Shown here one piece after another: positions 36,762-48,000 of a stretch of DNA of 64,000 nucleotides. Position 1 is the stretch's first letter. Each line of letters starts with the position of its first letter. The notes below the pieces were generated by a model. It was given only the letters and a program-made list of their open reading frames with translations, made no database searches and was not told where the DNA came from. The translations under genes were made by a program, and so were the position numbers. Origin of the DNA: Melampsora larici-populina 98AG31 (Eukaryota > Basidiomycota > Pucciniomycetes > Pucciniales > Melampsoraceae); the NCBI RefSeq assembly GCF_000204055.1, contig NW_006768774.1, positions 1,317,819 through 1,381,818 of the forward strand, read 5' to 3'.

Positions 36762-37758
36762 TTAAATTGATGAGGATGAAGATTCGTCCTGAGTTTGATA
36801 CTTTTCTTTTAAACGTTGTTGCATCATTCTGAGGACCTCCTTAGCAACAGGAGTGTGACAATTTTCCTCCGACATCATTAATACTTTCAGCTCGTTGACT
36901 TGAACTAAACTGGCTTTGGCTTCAGCATCAGCCTTGGCCATATCCTTTGCCACCTCATTACCTTCCTGGATAGCCTTTAGTCGGAGTTCAGCTAAATCAT
37001 TGTTGCGTTTGATTTGTTCTTGACGAGTCTTTTCCACCTCTTCAGCCTTTGCATCGTCAAAACGCTTCCGTTTCGATTTTTTGGTTCCAATTGGTCGTTC
37101 TGGGCTAGTGGCACGAGGGGTACTGGGATTGGAGGACTCGGAGGCCGCTTCGCTAGAGGGGATGCTAGCGATCACCATCGCTAATGGACCAGGAGGAGGT
37201 TGTGGGGTAATCCATTTGGGTGCAGTCGACAGAATCCTCCAAGCTGGGAGGGATTTGAAGTGATATCGCGGGTTCATTTCATCGTAGATCTTGATTGCGA
37301 GATCCGGCCAATCGGTCTTGACAGTGCCACTGGGAGGCTCACGTTCGATCTGGGCATAGATCAATGAGAACTTGAGGGTGGCTGTCTTCAAAGAGGCCCA
37401 TCTACAAAGTGTAATACAAATAATCAGTTTGATTATTTGAAATCATTTACAATATAAAAACAACTTGCCTTATTTTGACTGAATTTACATCTCGCTTCTC
37501 AAAAGGTGAGATCGAGTTGAGATAATCGGTCACTCGTAGGAAAAAGACCTCGCCGCTCTGATTTGTTCCGAATTCGGGTTGCTGGCTGATGTGAAGCCAA
37601 GCCTCGGCTAGCTTCTCCTCTTCGGCCGAAGACCAGTTGTTCGATTTTTTCTTTTTTGATTTAATTTGATTGTTTGAAAATTGATTGTTTTGTTTGTTGT
37701 CTTGAGTATCTTCAAAATTATGAATTGATTGTTCTTCAAGTTCATTGAGTTGATTCAT
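36762..37758 (-). CDS. Harbinger ORF1: Myb/SANT-like, NAM-associated DNA-binding protein
   Basis: Two exons, 37469-37758 and 36762-37401, give 309 residues. The join uses a GC-AG intron (donor GCAAGT), which keeps frame and restores SVKIRWASLKTATLKF, the typical helix of this family. The N-terminus is Asn/Gln-rich, then KKKKSNNWSSAEEEKLAEAW marks the first SANT helix. The C-terminal half has a Pro-rich linker, a Lys-Arg nuclear signal (KKSKRKRF) and a long charged coiled coil, as in NAM-associated C-terminal domains. It partners the transposase on the opposite strand. Its Ser-rich tail ends at 36762, about 420 bp from the convergent transposase stop. Confidence 0.85.
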
Positions 37759-38035
37759 TTTGATGGATTGAAACTAAGGTTGAGTTCGATATCAATGAAA
37801 GTCGAAAGATGAAACAAAAATCGAGGCGTGTGTAGGTGTGAAGTTCGCTGGGTTCGGTAGTTTGTGTAGATACCGACTCGGTAGAGGTCCAGTACATTTG
37901 CTGGCCCTCTACCGAATTTCGAGTGAATCCATAAGTACCGATCTGTACTTTGGTCACGATTGGGGTTTTCCGGCCTCGGTACAGTAAAATTTACCGTACC
38001 GAGGCCACTTACCAAGACAATAGTGGATGCTCTTA

Positions 38036-38765
38036 CTGTGTGATTATGGGTGAAAATGTTGGTTCAGCATCAAGAATTTTTTCAAATCACACCTCAAAGT
38101 GCTCAACTTGAAACACATCCCCAATCTCAAACCCACTGTTAGCCACTATTGTTTCAGATGAGGGGTCTGAGAACAAGGATTGGGATGAGGATGAGCTTTT
38201 TGGTGATTAACTTTAATGAATGTTGATGAGATGTATGGCAGTACTGTTATGAGGTAACACAAAGATGCTGTATCTGATGTTGTCAAGTGTTTTTTTACCT
38301 TTTTTGCTTTCTAGGGGGATTTTAAAACCTCAGTGGCACACCTCAGCACCCCCACAATAGGTGTGGCTTTGGAAAGTTCAAAATCTGCGCCCGGGCCTGC
38401 CCCAAATTCAAAACCCATACCCACCACGTGAATATAGTGTCTTTGGGTAGGTTTGGTTTTGGACCGTTCAAGGTGGTGTAATACAAGAATGAGGCTCAAT
38501 TGAGTTGATCAAGGGTGAATAACTTCTCCTTGAGTTTATAACACTTTTTTAAAGACCCATTGACATATTTATCTTTGTCAGGATTATCTTTGACTCTAAC
38601 CAGACAATTTTTTTTCTATGGTTTACTAGGTTCATTGAGTGCCTTGAGCAACTCTTTATTTTGATGAGCTTGCTTTTTCAATCTTTTGCATTCAGCATAC
38701 AGCTTTGGGTTCTCATCATCAGTTCCTTCCAATGATGCAAGAAAAGAAAACAATACCTACATCTC
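38036..38765. other. Gene-free gap between Harbinger and LTR elements
   Basis: No gene recognised. CACGTGGTGGG-type words occur here (38418-38430, minus strand) and again at 33293 (plus), hinting at one more dispersed repeat family. ATCTC at 38761-38765 is the left target duplication of the LTR element. Confidence 0.5.
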
Positions 38766-38930
38766 TGTTATGAGCATATTACCACTTATACACATATGCT
38801 TGTACTGTGCATGTCCGCGCTCCCATGTCTACCCTTGACTGAGCGCTGTGACTTTGCTTCTTCTCTATGTTGCAATCTCATTATCAAAGCACAACATCCT
38901 AGCTCCTGTCCCTCACGTCAGACCCTAACA
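38766..38930 (+). repeat. Left LTR (165 bp)
   Basis: Identical to the right LTR except A instead of G at 38825, which is CCATG here and CCGTG in the right copy, a transition at a CpG. The near identity implies a fairly recent insertion. Confidence 0.95.
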
Positions 38931-38931
38931 T

Positions 38932-38941
38932 ATTGCAACAT
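38932..38941 (+). promoter_or_regulatory. Probable self-primer binding site
   Basis: ATTGCAACAT lies one base after the left LTR, where a primer binding site belongs. It is the exact reverse complement of ATGTTGCAAT inside the LTR (38867-38876). In Tf1-type elements the 5' end of the element RNA folds back onto the primer binding site and primes reverse transcription; this arrangement fits. It predicts transcription start near 38866-38867. Confidence 0.65.
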
Positions 38942-39158
38942 CTGTCATATTAAGGGACCCGAGCAACTGGATTCAAGTTAAGAAGAAAAGAAGACCACCA
39001 AATCTTAAGAAGAAAAGAAAAGAAAGTTTAAAGTTAATCTAAAGAACCAAAGATTTATTAAAGTTTAAATTAAAGTTAAGATTGAAATAGAAGTGTAAAG
39101 ACTAAACTTTAAACATCATTTTGAAACTACAACGGAAGCACCACTCTACCCCGCATTC

Positions 39159-42100
39159 TCAAGATGTGCTCCGAAACCGAAAATCCGTCGGATACTCGAC
39201 GGAGCATCCGACGGTTCCGGATGTCGGATGAGGCCTTGGAGCTATCCGGTTCCCGGATACTCCGGCCGGTTCGGTTATCGGATGAGGGGGTCAGAAAATG
39301 CGATATCCGTCGGATATCCGGCGGATATTTGCATATCATTGCAGTCTCAGGTAGCCGTGTGTTTACATCAATTTAAGGAAAAATATTGAATAAAAAGGGA
39401 AACAAGATGATAAAAAAAATAAAAACTAATCACTATCATCCTCAGCATCACGGCTAGGTTTCAAAGGGCCAAACACCCGATGCCAATCTTTCACACACAA
39501 GAGAGCCTCAACGTGTAAGGACGCGAGATTAGTACGCTGAGGCCCCAAGATCCTTTTTGTCTTGTTAAAAATCCCCTCCGACGGACAGCTAGTTGCTGGA
39601 ATGGCAAGGAAGGTCATGGCCATTTTTGCCAATGCAGGATACATATCGCTACCACGTTTTTTCCAAAAATCTAGGACCTTAGTGTCGCGGGATTCGAGTT
39701 TATCGTTGAGATATTGAGTGATCTCCGCACTGATCGAATGGTCCTGTGGAGCGTCTGGGGCACCAAAAATAGCGTCTTCGAAGTACTCGGAAGTAGACGT
39801 TGCAGTGGATTTCCTGGTGGTAGTTGGAGTGGGCATTGAATCATCGACTTCATATTTCAAGGCCTCTAGTTCAAATGTTGACCTGATGTCTGAAGTAAAG
39901 AGGTCGTACTCAGAAAAAAACATGGATCGTTCCTTTTGGTAAATGAGACATACTTCCTGATCAGTACAACCTCAAAGTAAGATGAGTATTAAGAAACTCA
40001 CTTGAAAATAGCTCATTTTGAGGCGTGGATCCAGGAGGGTAGCACAGACTGGCGCAGGTTTAGTAAGGACTTTCTTGAAGTAGTCTTCAAGTTTTGAGAT
40101 CATGTTTTTAGACGCGGGTTGAAGTTGATCGTGATCGTATTGATGGCGTACCTAGATGTACATTAAGTCACATTAGCCAATTATAATTAATGTGTATTTA
40201 AAATCAAAAAGATACAAATACTTACTAATCTTAATTTTTGCAAGATTGCAACATACAAAGGAACAACTTGATGCATTGTTGGATACTTTGACTTACAGAG
40301 TATGTCAGTTGCTTCGCTCAGAGGTTCCAAGAAGTTGCACATTTGTTTGACGTAATCCCACTCGAGCCCGGAGAGCGCATACTTTTTGTACTCGTTTTGC
40401 AGGCAGAATTCATCACATGCTTCTCGTAGACGCAAAAGTCTTCGAAACATGTGATATGAAGAGTTCCATCTGGTGGGAACATCGACAATCAGGCGAGTTG
40501 CAGTTTCAGCCGGGTTTGTTTTTGGGGGTGGTTGAACATTGTCGACAGTAGGATCATCTAATAGATAATCGAGAGCCTCAGTGTCAGCAGGATCAGAATT
40601 ATCAGTATCAGGGTCGGCTTGGGCTGATGGAGGATTCGCAGCTGGATTTCTTTGAGGCTGAGGATTGTTTCTTGAAATCTGATTCTTCTTCGCAGCAGCA
40701 GCAATAGCACGCTTGAGCTTGACAATATCAGCGAAATGTTGACCACGTTGAGGGCTGGACCGAGTACAAGTAACTAGACCATGGCATCGATTGTAGATGG
40801 TCTTGAGGTTTACTTGAGTCACGTCGGGTGGGTCGACAAGGTTGTTAATATCCATTAAGTTTGATGAATCTTGCTCTTCGTCCTCGTCGAGAATTTCACC
40901 AAAAACCTTCAGTCCCTCTTTTGCAGCTAGGTTGATAACGTGCGCCACGCAACCATGGACTTGTTTCGTGTGATCGAAAGTGATACCATCTGAATTTGAA
41001 AGGACTCGACCTATAGCAGCGTTTGTACCTACATTATCGGCAGTCATCGCACACAACTTATCGGTAAGTTCATACTTGGTAAGATATTCGATGATTAAAC
41101 CGGCAAAGTTATCGGCGTTGTGTGCACCTGGAAGATTGGGTGTCAGTCAGCTTGAGTTGATCAGATCGATAGAAAACAAGATACACTCACCTTTGATTTC
41201 CGCAATGCCAAGAGTCAGGTCCATAAGTTCCCAGTTCTCCGTTATAAAGTGACCAGTGAGCGACATAAACGGCTTATTATTTGGAGACGTCCATGCGTCT
41301 TGAGTAATGGCGATTGCTTTGCAAGGTCCTAAGAAAAGTTTCTTGATATGATCTTCATGATGATAATAAAGTCTGCGCATATGTTTAGAAATTGCATGTC
41401 GTCCGACAAGCATTCCTTTTACTTCAGGATTGACAAGCTTCAATAATCTTCGGAAGGATTCTTTCTCAACGATTGAGAAGGCGAGGTCGTTATCGGCGAT
41501 GAGATAACATATACTAGTCTTGAGGTTGGAAACATCAAGTATATCCTAACAGTTTTTCGAATCAAAAGAACATGAACATCAGCTATTGTCGATGTGTTCT
41601 GGAGTAAGAAGACAAAAAGACTCGCCATGTGAACTGATTTCATCTTCTTGAAACCTGCAGTCAAGCTTCCTTGTCTTCCATCGATTGGACCGTCATCGCG
41701 GAGATTATGCTTGAAAGTGAGGTGGTTCTTCATCGAAGTAGTACTTCCTTTATGATCGCGTTTCAACTTCGTGCCACATTCTTTTCCATCCCTCATGACG
41801 TAACGACACTGATTGATATCTGAGTTTTCTAATCTTTTAAAATATTTCCATACGTAACTTTTTCGAGTTGACTGAGATTCCGTCGTATCGGAGCTATCGG
41901 CATGGGACAAATCAATTGTGGTTGAAGTGGGGGCTTCGGACATGTTGATCAATTGATTTAAGGTTGATTAATTGAAGTGAGAAGGTCGTTTGCGCGGTGA
42001 TAAGTGGATTTCTCAGACAATTGTAAGGTTTGAGGTGGTGGGGAAGATGATCGAAAACGCCCTTTTCTCTTTTTTTTTATTTTTTTTTTTTTTTGGCTGT

Positions 42101-42246
42101 ACCGGCCGGATATCCGCCGGATAGCCGGCGAGTAGCCGGTTCGAGTGTCGGATGGGGGTCCAGCATGCCGGATAGTCAAAAATAACCGTCGGTCCGGATG
42201 TCGGATGGAGCCGACCACGCCGGATATTGACCGGAGCACATCTTGA
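39159..42246 (-). mobile_element. hAT transposon, complete, nested in the LTR element
   Basis: A 3088-bp element with 15-bp perfect terminal inverted repeats, TCAAGATGTGCTCCG, and an 8-bp target duplication, CCGCATTC (39151-39158 and 42247-42254), both diagnostic of hAT. The subterminal 180-200 bp at each end are packed with CCGGAT/TCGGAT words, likely transposase binding sites. It carries one intact five-exon transposase gene on the minus strand. It interrupts the leader of the LTR retrotransposon upstream of gag, so it is younger than that insertion. Confidence 0.95.
39426..41943 (-). CDS. hAT transposase with BED zinc finger
   Basis: Exons 41635-41943, 41191-41545, 40226-41127, 40002-40151 and 39426-39956 join in phase and give 748 residues from the ATG at 41943. 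The first donor (GTTCAC) is weak; the others are standard. A BED finger occupies about residues 30-85 (YVWKYF, Cys pair in the QCRYV...ECGTK loop, NHLTFKH). The catalytic region has ITQDAWTS (Asp186), CAMTADNVGTN (Asp252) and HGCVAHVINLAAK, then an inserted disordered stretch. VPTRWNSSYHMFRRL is the hAT RW motif. The C-terminal dimerisation region reads DFWKKRGSDMYPALAKMA, then ATSCPSEGIF and LHVEALLCVKDW. All key motifs are present and no stop interrupts the frame, so the enzyme may be functional. Confidence 0.93.
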
Positions 42247-42353
42247 CCGCATTCATCTCCAAAACGCCCGAGTTCACCACACCTTCTCGAGTTAGCTCGA
42301 CTTTGTCGACAGAAAGTGACTTGTACATCGAAGTATCAAGTACATTGGACGAG

Positions 42354-43562
42354 ATGTCAAACATCACTTTAGAAGATGTCATGCGACAAGTTCAGGATCT
42401 TAATCAACGACTGTTAGCCAAAACCTCTCGACGTCAGGAAGTTGAAAAAGAATTGCAAATAATGAAGGAAGAAAAACAACAGCACTTCCAAAACATTCCA
42501 CAAGCGTCTAATCTCTCAAACCCCGCTCAACAACAACAACAGATCTCTGCTGTCCAGCAACCTTCTCAACACCGTACTCCAAAGGTGGCCACACCCGACA
42601 AATTTGACGGACCAAAAGGCCCAAAAGCCGAAATTTTTATGAATCAACTTGGAATTTACATGCGGTTGAACTCATCTGTGTTTGAAGATGAACAGGCAAA
42701 AGTGGCATTTGCACTATCCTACACAACAGGAAAAGCAAGTATATGGGGTCAGCATTTAATGGATTTAATGTTAGATGAAGCTCAAGTGCACACCGTAACT
42801 TGGTCAAGGTTCATAGATTCATTTAAGGCAACATTTTTTGATGGTGAAAGAGTATTTAAAGCTGAGAAAGACATACGAGACTTAAAGCAAACCAAGGCAG
42901 TGTCAGACTACTGGATCTGATTTTCTGAATTATCGCTTGTTGTAAAATGGCCTGAATCTGTCCTTATATCTCACTTTCAACAAGGTCTCAAATCCGAAAT
43001 CACTATACATATGGTTAGAGATACCTTTCAAACAGTGGAAGAAATGGCAAAACTGGCGATCAAAATAGACAACACTCTTCATAATCGTAACCCAGATGGC
43101 ATTAATGCGTCAACGTCGACTGTCAGTACACCAATTCAAACCCCCGATCCCAACGCGATGGACTGCTCGGCTTATAAACTCAACATATCAAGTGAGGAGT
43201 ATAATTGTAGAGGTGCAATTGGTGCTTGTTATGAGTGTGGGAAGACCGGTCACTTTATAGGAAACTGTCCGAGAAAAAGGGGAGCGAAGAGGGGGTATTT
43301 TAGAGGTTCGGGTTATCAGGCAAGATCAAATCACTATGGGGGATCAAGTCATTCAAGAATTAGTGAATTAGAAAGTCAGTTGAAGGCGCGTATAGATGAA
43401 TATGATGAAAAGATGGGTAGAAGTGATAAAGAGAAGAAGGAGGAAGGAAGAGCAGGAATGGCAAAAAATGGAGATGCTTGCACTGCGTCCGCCAGAGCCG
43501 TTCTCGACGTCGAGATGGTCATAAACTACAAAGGGGCCCTTTGTAGTCGGCAACGTTCTTGA
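42354..43562 (+). pseudogene. gag of the LTR retrotransposon, interrupted by TGA
   Basis: The ATG at 42354 (MSNITLEDV) opens a frame that continues in the same register past a TGA at 42918-42920 (after DYW-I) to 43562. The first part has a coiled coil and a Gln-rich linker, then the retrotransposon gag core (KFDGPKGPKAE, ALSYTTGKASIWGQ, WSRFIDSFKATFFD). After the stop the frame resumes with FSELSL and reaches a CCHC zinc knuckle, CYECGKTGHFIGNC, near 43228-43269. TGA where gag proteins usually keep an Arg-rich stretch suggests a CGA to TGA change. The end of the frame runs into a 111-bp inverted repeat. Confidence 0.88.
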
Positions 43563-43591
43563 CGTCGAGAACGACTCTGGCGGATGCAGTG
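43481..43591. repeat. 111-bp inverted repeat at the gag-pol border
   Basis: Arms of about 34 bp (43481-43514 and 43558-43591; CACTGCGTCCGCCAGAGC on the left) pair with few mismatches. In the centre, ACTACAAAGGG and CCCTTTGTAGT flank a single G, so the whole unit can form a nearly continuous hairpin. It lies exactly between gag and pol. Confidence 0.85.
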
Positions 43592-46500
43592 TTGGGATTG
43601 AAGGTTGTGCCTCCCCCGAGCGTAATCAATTTAGATTCAAATAGAGATATTATCGATAGTCTTGAAATAAATGATACTCGTGTTATTGATAAGATCCAAC
43701 TATTTGACCCTAAAACTGCCACAACCAAATTTGCTCGAGCCCTAATTGACAGTGGTGCCACGCATGAGGCAATGAGCAAGAAATTTGCAAGTGAGGCAAA
43801 ATTCGAGACTTCACCCCTAGACCAGCAAAGAAGCGTAACCGGCTTCAGTGGTCATGTGTCAATCGTGACTCACACAGGAGACTACTGTGTGAACAATGAA
43901 TTCCCTCCGACTACCTTCATCATAACCAAATTACGCGACAAATACGACGTTATCTTAGGAATGCCCTGGATCAGAATGAATCATCACCTGGTCGACTGGA
44001 CAAACGGATGCTTGAAGAATTCTGATAGAACTGAAATTGCGACCGCTTCATTGGTCTCGTTGCTGCCGACAAAATCCTCGATGGACCACATTACAAGGCC
44101 AAAGAGGAACGCTAGGAACAGTAGCAAGGGGGTGCAAGTCTTGAATGACTTATCTACACCCCCGCAATGTGAGTTCGATTTTAACATTAATCCCATGACT
44201 CCTGAATCAGCTGGCGAGTGTGTCTCTCTCCTAGAAAACTCAACTCCCACCAAACACCAACATACTGGCATTAGGGACGACATCAAAATGGAAAAGCTGC
44301 CAAGTGAATCTCTACAACTACCGAAAACAACCTCAAAGGACCACAAAGGAGACCTGGAGAGGAACGCTAGGGTTGTAGAGATGGGGGTTAAGTCCGCAAT
44401 AGACTTGTCAAACCCCCCGCAGAGTGAGTGCGATAACCTTGTCAGACAAAACATCCATAGAGTAGCTAGCAAGCAAAGATCTCCTCCTATAACATTTGCT
44501 AAAGCAGGTACTACAATACGACGTCTATTCGGTCGGCATACCATGGCTAAACCCACAACAACAATGATTGATTCAGCAAGTGCGTCATGGAACTTATTGG
44601 CCAAACTAGCAGTTGAAGCGTCAAAAGGAAAAGACGACAAGCCAGCATCTGAATTAGTTCCACCGTGCTATCATGAATACATTGAAATGTTTGAAAAGGC
44701 TAAATCAAACGTACTTCCTCCAAGACGACCTTACGATTTTAGAGTAGATCTTGTAGAAGGTGCAACACCACAAGCAGGACAAATAATACCTTTGTCACCC
44801 AAAGAATCCGAAGTTCTTAATGAAATGATAGAAAAAGGATTAGCTAATGGAACCCTCCGCCGCACAACTTCACCTTGGGCTGCACCAGTCCTCTTTACAG
44901 GAAAAAAGGATGGAAATTTAAGGCCTTGTTTTGATTATCAAAAGTTGAATGCTCTTACAGTCAAAAAAAGATATCCCCTGCCTCTCACAATGGAGCTAGT
45001 TGATAGTCTATTGGATGCAGATCAATTCACCAGCCTCGATATGAGAAATGGATACAACAATCTGAGAGTTTGAGAAGGAGACGAAGCAAAACTAGCATTC
45101 ATCTGCAAAGAAGGTCAATTTGAGCCTCTGACTATGCCCTTTGGTCCAACTGGAGCTCCGGGTTTCTTCCAATTTTTTATACAGGATATTCTCAAAGCGC
45201 ATATTGGAAAGGACGTGGCCGCATACCAGGATGACATTTTAATCTATACTAAGCCAGGAGTTGATCATGAAAAAGTTGTCAAAGAAGTACTTGATATATT
45301 GAAAAAGCAAAACGTGTGGCTGAAGCCTGAGAAGTGCAAGTTCTTCAAGAAGGAGATTGGGTACCTAGGATTAGTCATATCTCGAAATCAAATAAGGATG
45401 GATGAGACTAAGGTGCAAGCTGTGTGTGATTGGCCAGCACCAAAAAATCTATCAGAAGTATTAAAATTTTTAGGCTTCTCAAATTTCTATCGAAGATTCA
45501 TACATCATTTCTCTAAGATAGCTAGACCTCTTCATGAATTATCACAAGCAGATGTCAAATTTGAATGGACAGATGAGAGAAATCAGGCTTTTGAAAGTTT
45601 AAAGAAAGCGTTTACAACTGCACCGGTATTAACAATAGCGGATCCTTATCGACCATTCATACTGGAATGTGATTGCTCGGACTTTGCACTAGGTGCAGTC
45701 CTGTCTCAAGTATCAGCTGAAGATAATCAATTACACCCAGTAGCCTTCTTATCACGTTCTCTAATAAAGGCAGAGAGAAACTATGAAATATTTGATAAAG
45801 AACTATTAGCGGTCATCTCAGCTTTCAAAGAGTGGCGTCAGTATTTAGAGGGAAATCCTAATAGACTGAATGTAATAGTATACACCGACCACAAAAACCT
45901 CCAATCACTGATGACGACAAAAGAACTCACGAGAAGGCAAGCGCGTTGGGCCAAAACGCTGGGTAATTTCGACTTTGAAATCAGATTTAGACCGGGGAAA
46001 GACTCAAGCAAACCTGATGCCCTATCTCGTAGACCAGATCTCAAACCTAAGGATCATGAAAAACTATCTTTTGGACAACTCCTCAAACCTGAAAATTTAC
46101 CAAATGATGCATTTATAGAATTGTTAGACCTTATTGACTCATGGATAATTGATGAATCCATTGGAATAAACTCTTTGGACCATGTCGACTCGTGGATTGT
46201 GAATGATTCAATTAGCATGGATGAAATCGAAGCAGAACCGAAAAGAAAAGATGTATGGAGCGATGAGCGCATAATTCAAGAAATCAGATCAAAATCATGT
46301 CAGGACAAAAGAATCATGGACGTAGCCACCTTATGTAATGAACTACCAAATGCAAAATTGATGAAAGATTACTCTTACACCGATGGGATACTGTACAAGA
46401 AAGAAAAGTTAGTAGTTCCAAATGTAAACGAAATCAAACTGCAAATACTACGATCTCGCCACGACAGCCTACTGGCTGGACACCCAGGACGCATGAGAAC

Positions 46501-47740
46501 ACTAATGTTGATTAAAAGGACGTTCTATTGGCCGTCGATGAAAGCATACATCAACAAATACGATGGATGTCAATCATGTCAAAGAGTTAAGACCCGCACA
46601 ACCAAGCCGTACGGTAGCCTTCAGCCACTTCCAATACCTGCTGGTCCATGGGTAGATATTTGTTACAACATGATCACTGACTTACCAATCTCCAAAGAGC
46701 ATGACTGCATTCTGACAGTAGTTGACAGGTTTACAAAAATGGTGCACTTTCTCCCTTGCAACAAGACCATGACCTCCGAAGAACTTGCAACGCTAATGTT
46801 AAGAAACGTATGGAAGATTCATGGAACACCGCGTACAATTACTTCTGATAGGGGCAATATCTTTATCTCGAAGCTGACAAAAGACATGAATCGCAAATTG
46901 GGGATACAAACGCAGTCTTCGACAGCTTACCATCCGCAAACGGATGGTCAATCAGAAATTACTAACAAAGCCGTTGAGCAATTTCTAAGACACTTTACAG
47001 CGTATAAGCAAGATGACTGGGTCGACCTACTCCCAATGGCCGAATTCTCGTACAATAACAACTTACACGTATCCATTGGAATGTCACCTTTTCGAGCAAA
47101 TTATGGATTTGACGTCAGCTTTTCAGGAACTCCTACGCAAGAACAGTGCCTACCAGCGGTTGAAGCAAGATTCTCTCAATTAAATGACATTCACAATGAA
47201 CTGAAAGCGGCAATGAAAGAAGCTCAAGAAGCCATGGCTGAAAATTATGATAGAAAAGTACTGGCATCACCGACGTGGAACATTGGACAAGAAGTATGGT
47301 TGAGCAGCAAACATGTCTCAACGACCCGACCCACTGCTAAGTTTTCACATAAATGGCTAGGCCCGTTCAAAATTGAACAAAGAGTCTCCACTAACACATA
47401 TAAATTGATTCTGCCAAAAGAAATGCAGGAAATACATCCCGTCTTTCATGTCAATCTACTACGAGAATATGTCAAAAGTCAGATAGAAGGTCAAGAAGAC
47501 ATCCCTCCGGACGCAATAATGATACAAGGCAATGAAGAATATGAACTTAATGAAATTTTAAACAGGAGGAAAAGGAGAGGGAAAATAGAGTATCTGGTTA
47601 GTTGGAAGGGGTATGGTCCTAATCACGATTCATGGGAGCCTGAAAAAGCGCTAGGTAATGCAAAGGAAGTGGTCAAAGATTTCAACAAAAGATATCCTCA
47701 AGCAGAAGAACAATTCAAAAGGACACGGGGAAGGAAGTGA
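43562..47740 (+). pseudogene. pol of the LTR retrotransposon (PR-RT-RH-IN-chromodomain), one TGA
   Basis: The frame is -1 relative to gag and lacks a clear ATG, so expression would need frameshifting or reinitiation. The protease motif ALIDSGAT is near 43740. Reverse transcriptase has LDMRNGYNNL, MPFGPTGAPG and the catalytic YQDD (about 45225). A TGA at 45071-45073 splits the reverse transcriptase frame directly after NNLRV. RNase H follows (ECDCSDFALGAVLSQ, YTDHKNLQ), then integrase with its HHCC-like region (HPGRMRTLMLIKRTFYW, CQSCQRVK), the DDE core (VVDRFTKMVHF, TSDRGNIFIS, Glu in DGQSEITN) and a C-terminal chromodomain (YLVSWKGYGPNHDSWEP). Chromodomains of this type target insertion to chromatin marks. 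Confidence 0.9.
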
Positions 47741-47835
47741 GGGTGAAAGCTTTTTTCCCAATGGGTTTTTAATGCTCACCTGTGGAAAGATATCTAACCC
47801 ATCAAGAGGGGGTGAGGATATGAAGGGGGAGTGGT

Positions 47836-48000
47836 TGTTATGAGCATATTACCACTTATACACATATGCTTGTACTGTGCATGTCCGCGCTCCCGTGTCT
47901 ACCCTTGACTGAGCGCTGTGACTTTGCTTCTTCTCTATGTTGCAATCTCATTATCAAAGCACAACATCCTAGCTCCTGTCCCTCACGTCAGACCCTAACA
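47836..48000 (+). repeat. Right LTR (165 bp)
   Basis: Begins TGTTATGAGC and ends CCCTAACA, one mismatch to the left LTR. It is followed by ATCTC, the target duplication. Confidence 0.95.

Larger units (their letters stand above)
34266..38032. mobile_element. PIF/Harbinger DNA transposon, full length, two genes
   Basis: A 3.77-kb element with left end GAGCATCTCCTG and right end reading, inward on the other strand, GAGCATCCACTATTG. It is flanked by TAA and TTA, the three-base targets of this superfamily. It carries the two usual genes, convergently arranged: a DDE transposase (34884-36344, +) and a Myb/SANT-like DNA-binding protein (36762-37758, -). Both frames are intact over all exons, so the element may still be active. 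The left subterminal region holds an extra segment (about 34357-34741) with a 52-bp exact direct repeat, probably a later insertion. Confidence 0.88.
38766..48000 (+). mobile_element. Ty3/gypsy chromovirus LTR retrotransposon, full length
   Basis: A 9235-bp element bounded by 165-bp LTRs that begin TGTTATGAGC and end CCCTAACA and differ at one base. The 5-bp target duplication ATCTC lies at 38761-38765 and 48001-48005. Order inside: gag with zinc knuckle, protease, reverse transcriptase, RNase H, integrase, chromodomain, which is Ty3/gypsy order. A purine tract (AAGGGGGAG) precedes the right LTR. A hAT transposon (39159-42246) sits in the leader. Without it the element would be about 6.1 kb. 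Two in-frame TGA codons (42918 and 45071) and a palindrome at the gag-pol border make this copy defective. Confidence 0.95.

Noticed and set aside
43984..44640. 218-codon minus-strand frame opposite pol
   Set aside because: Shadow of the retrotransposon pol gene; no domain and no splice or start support.
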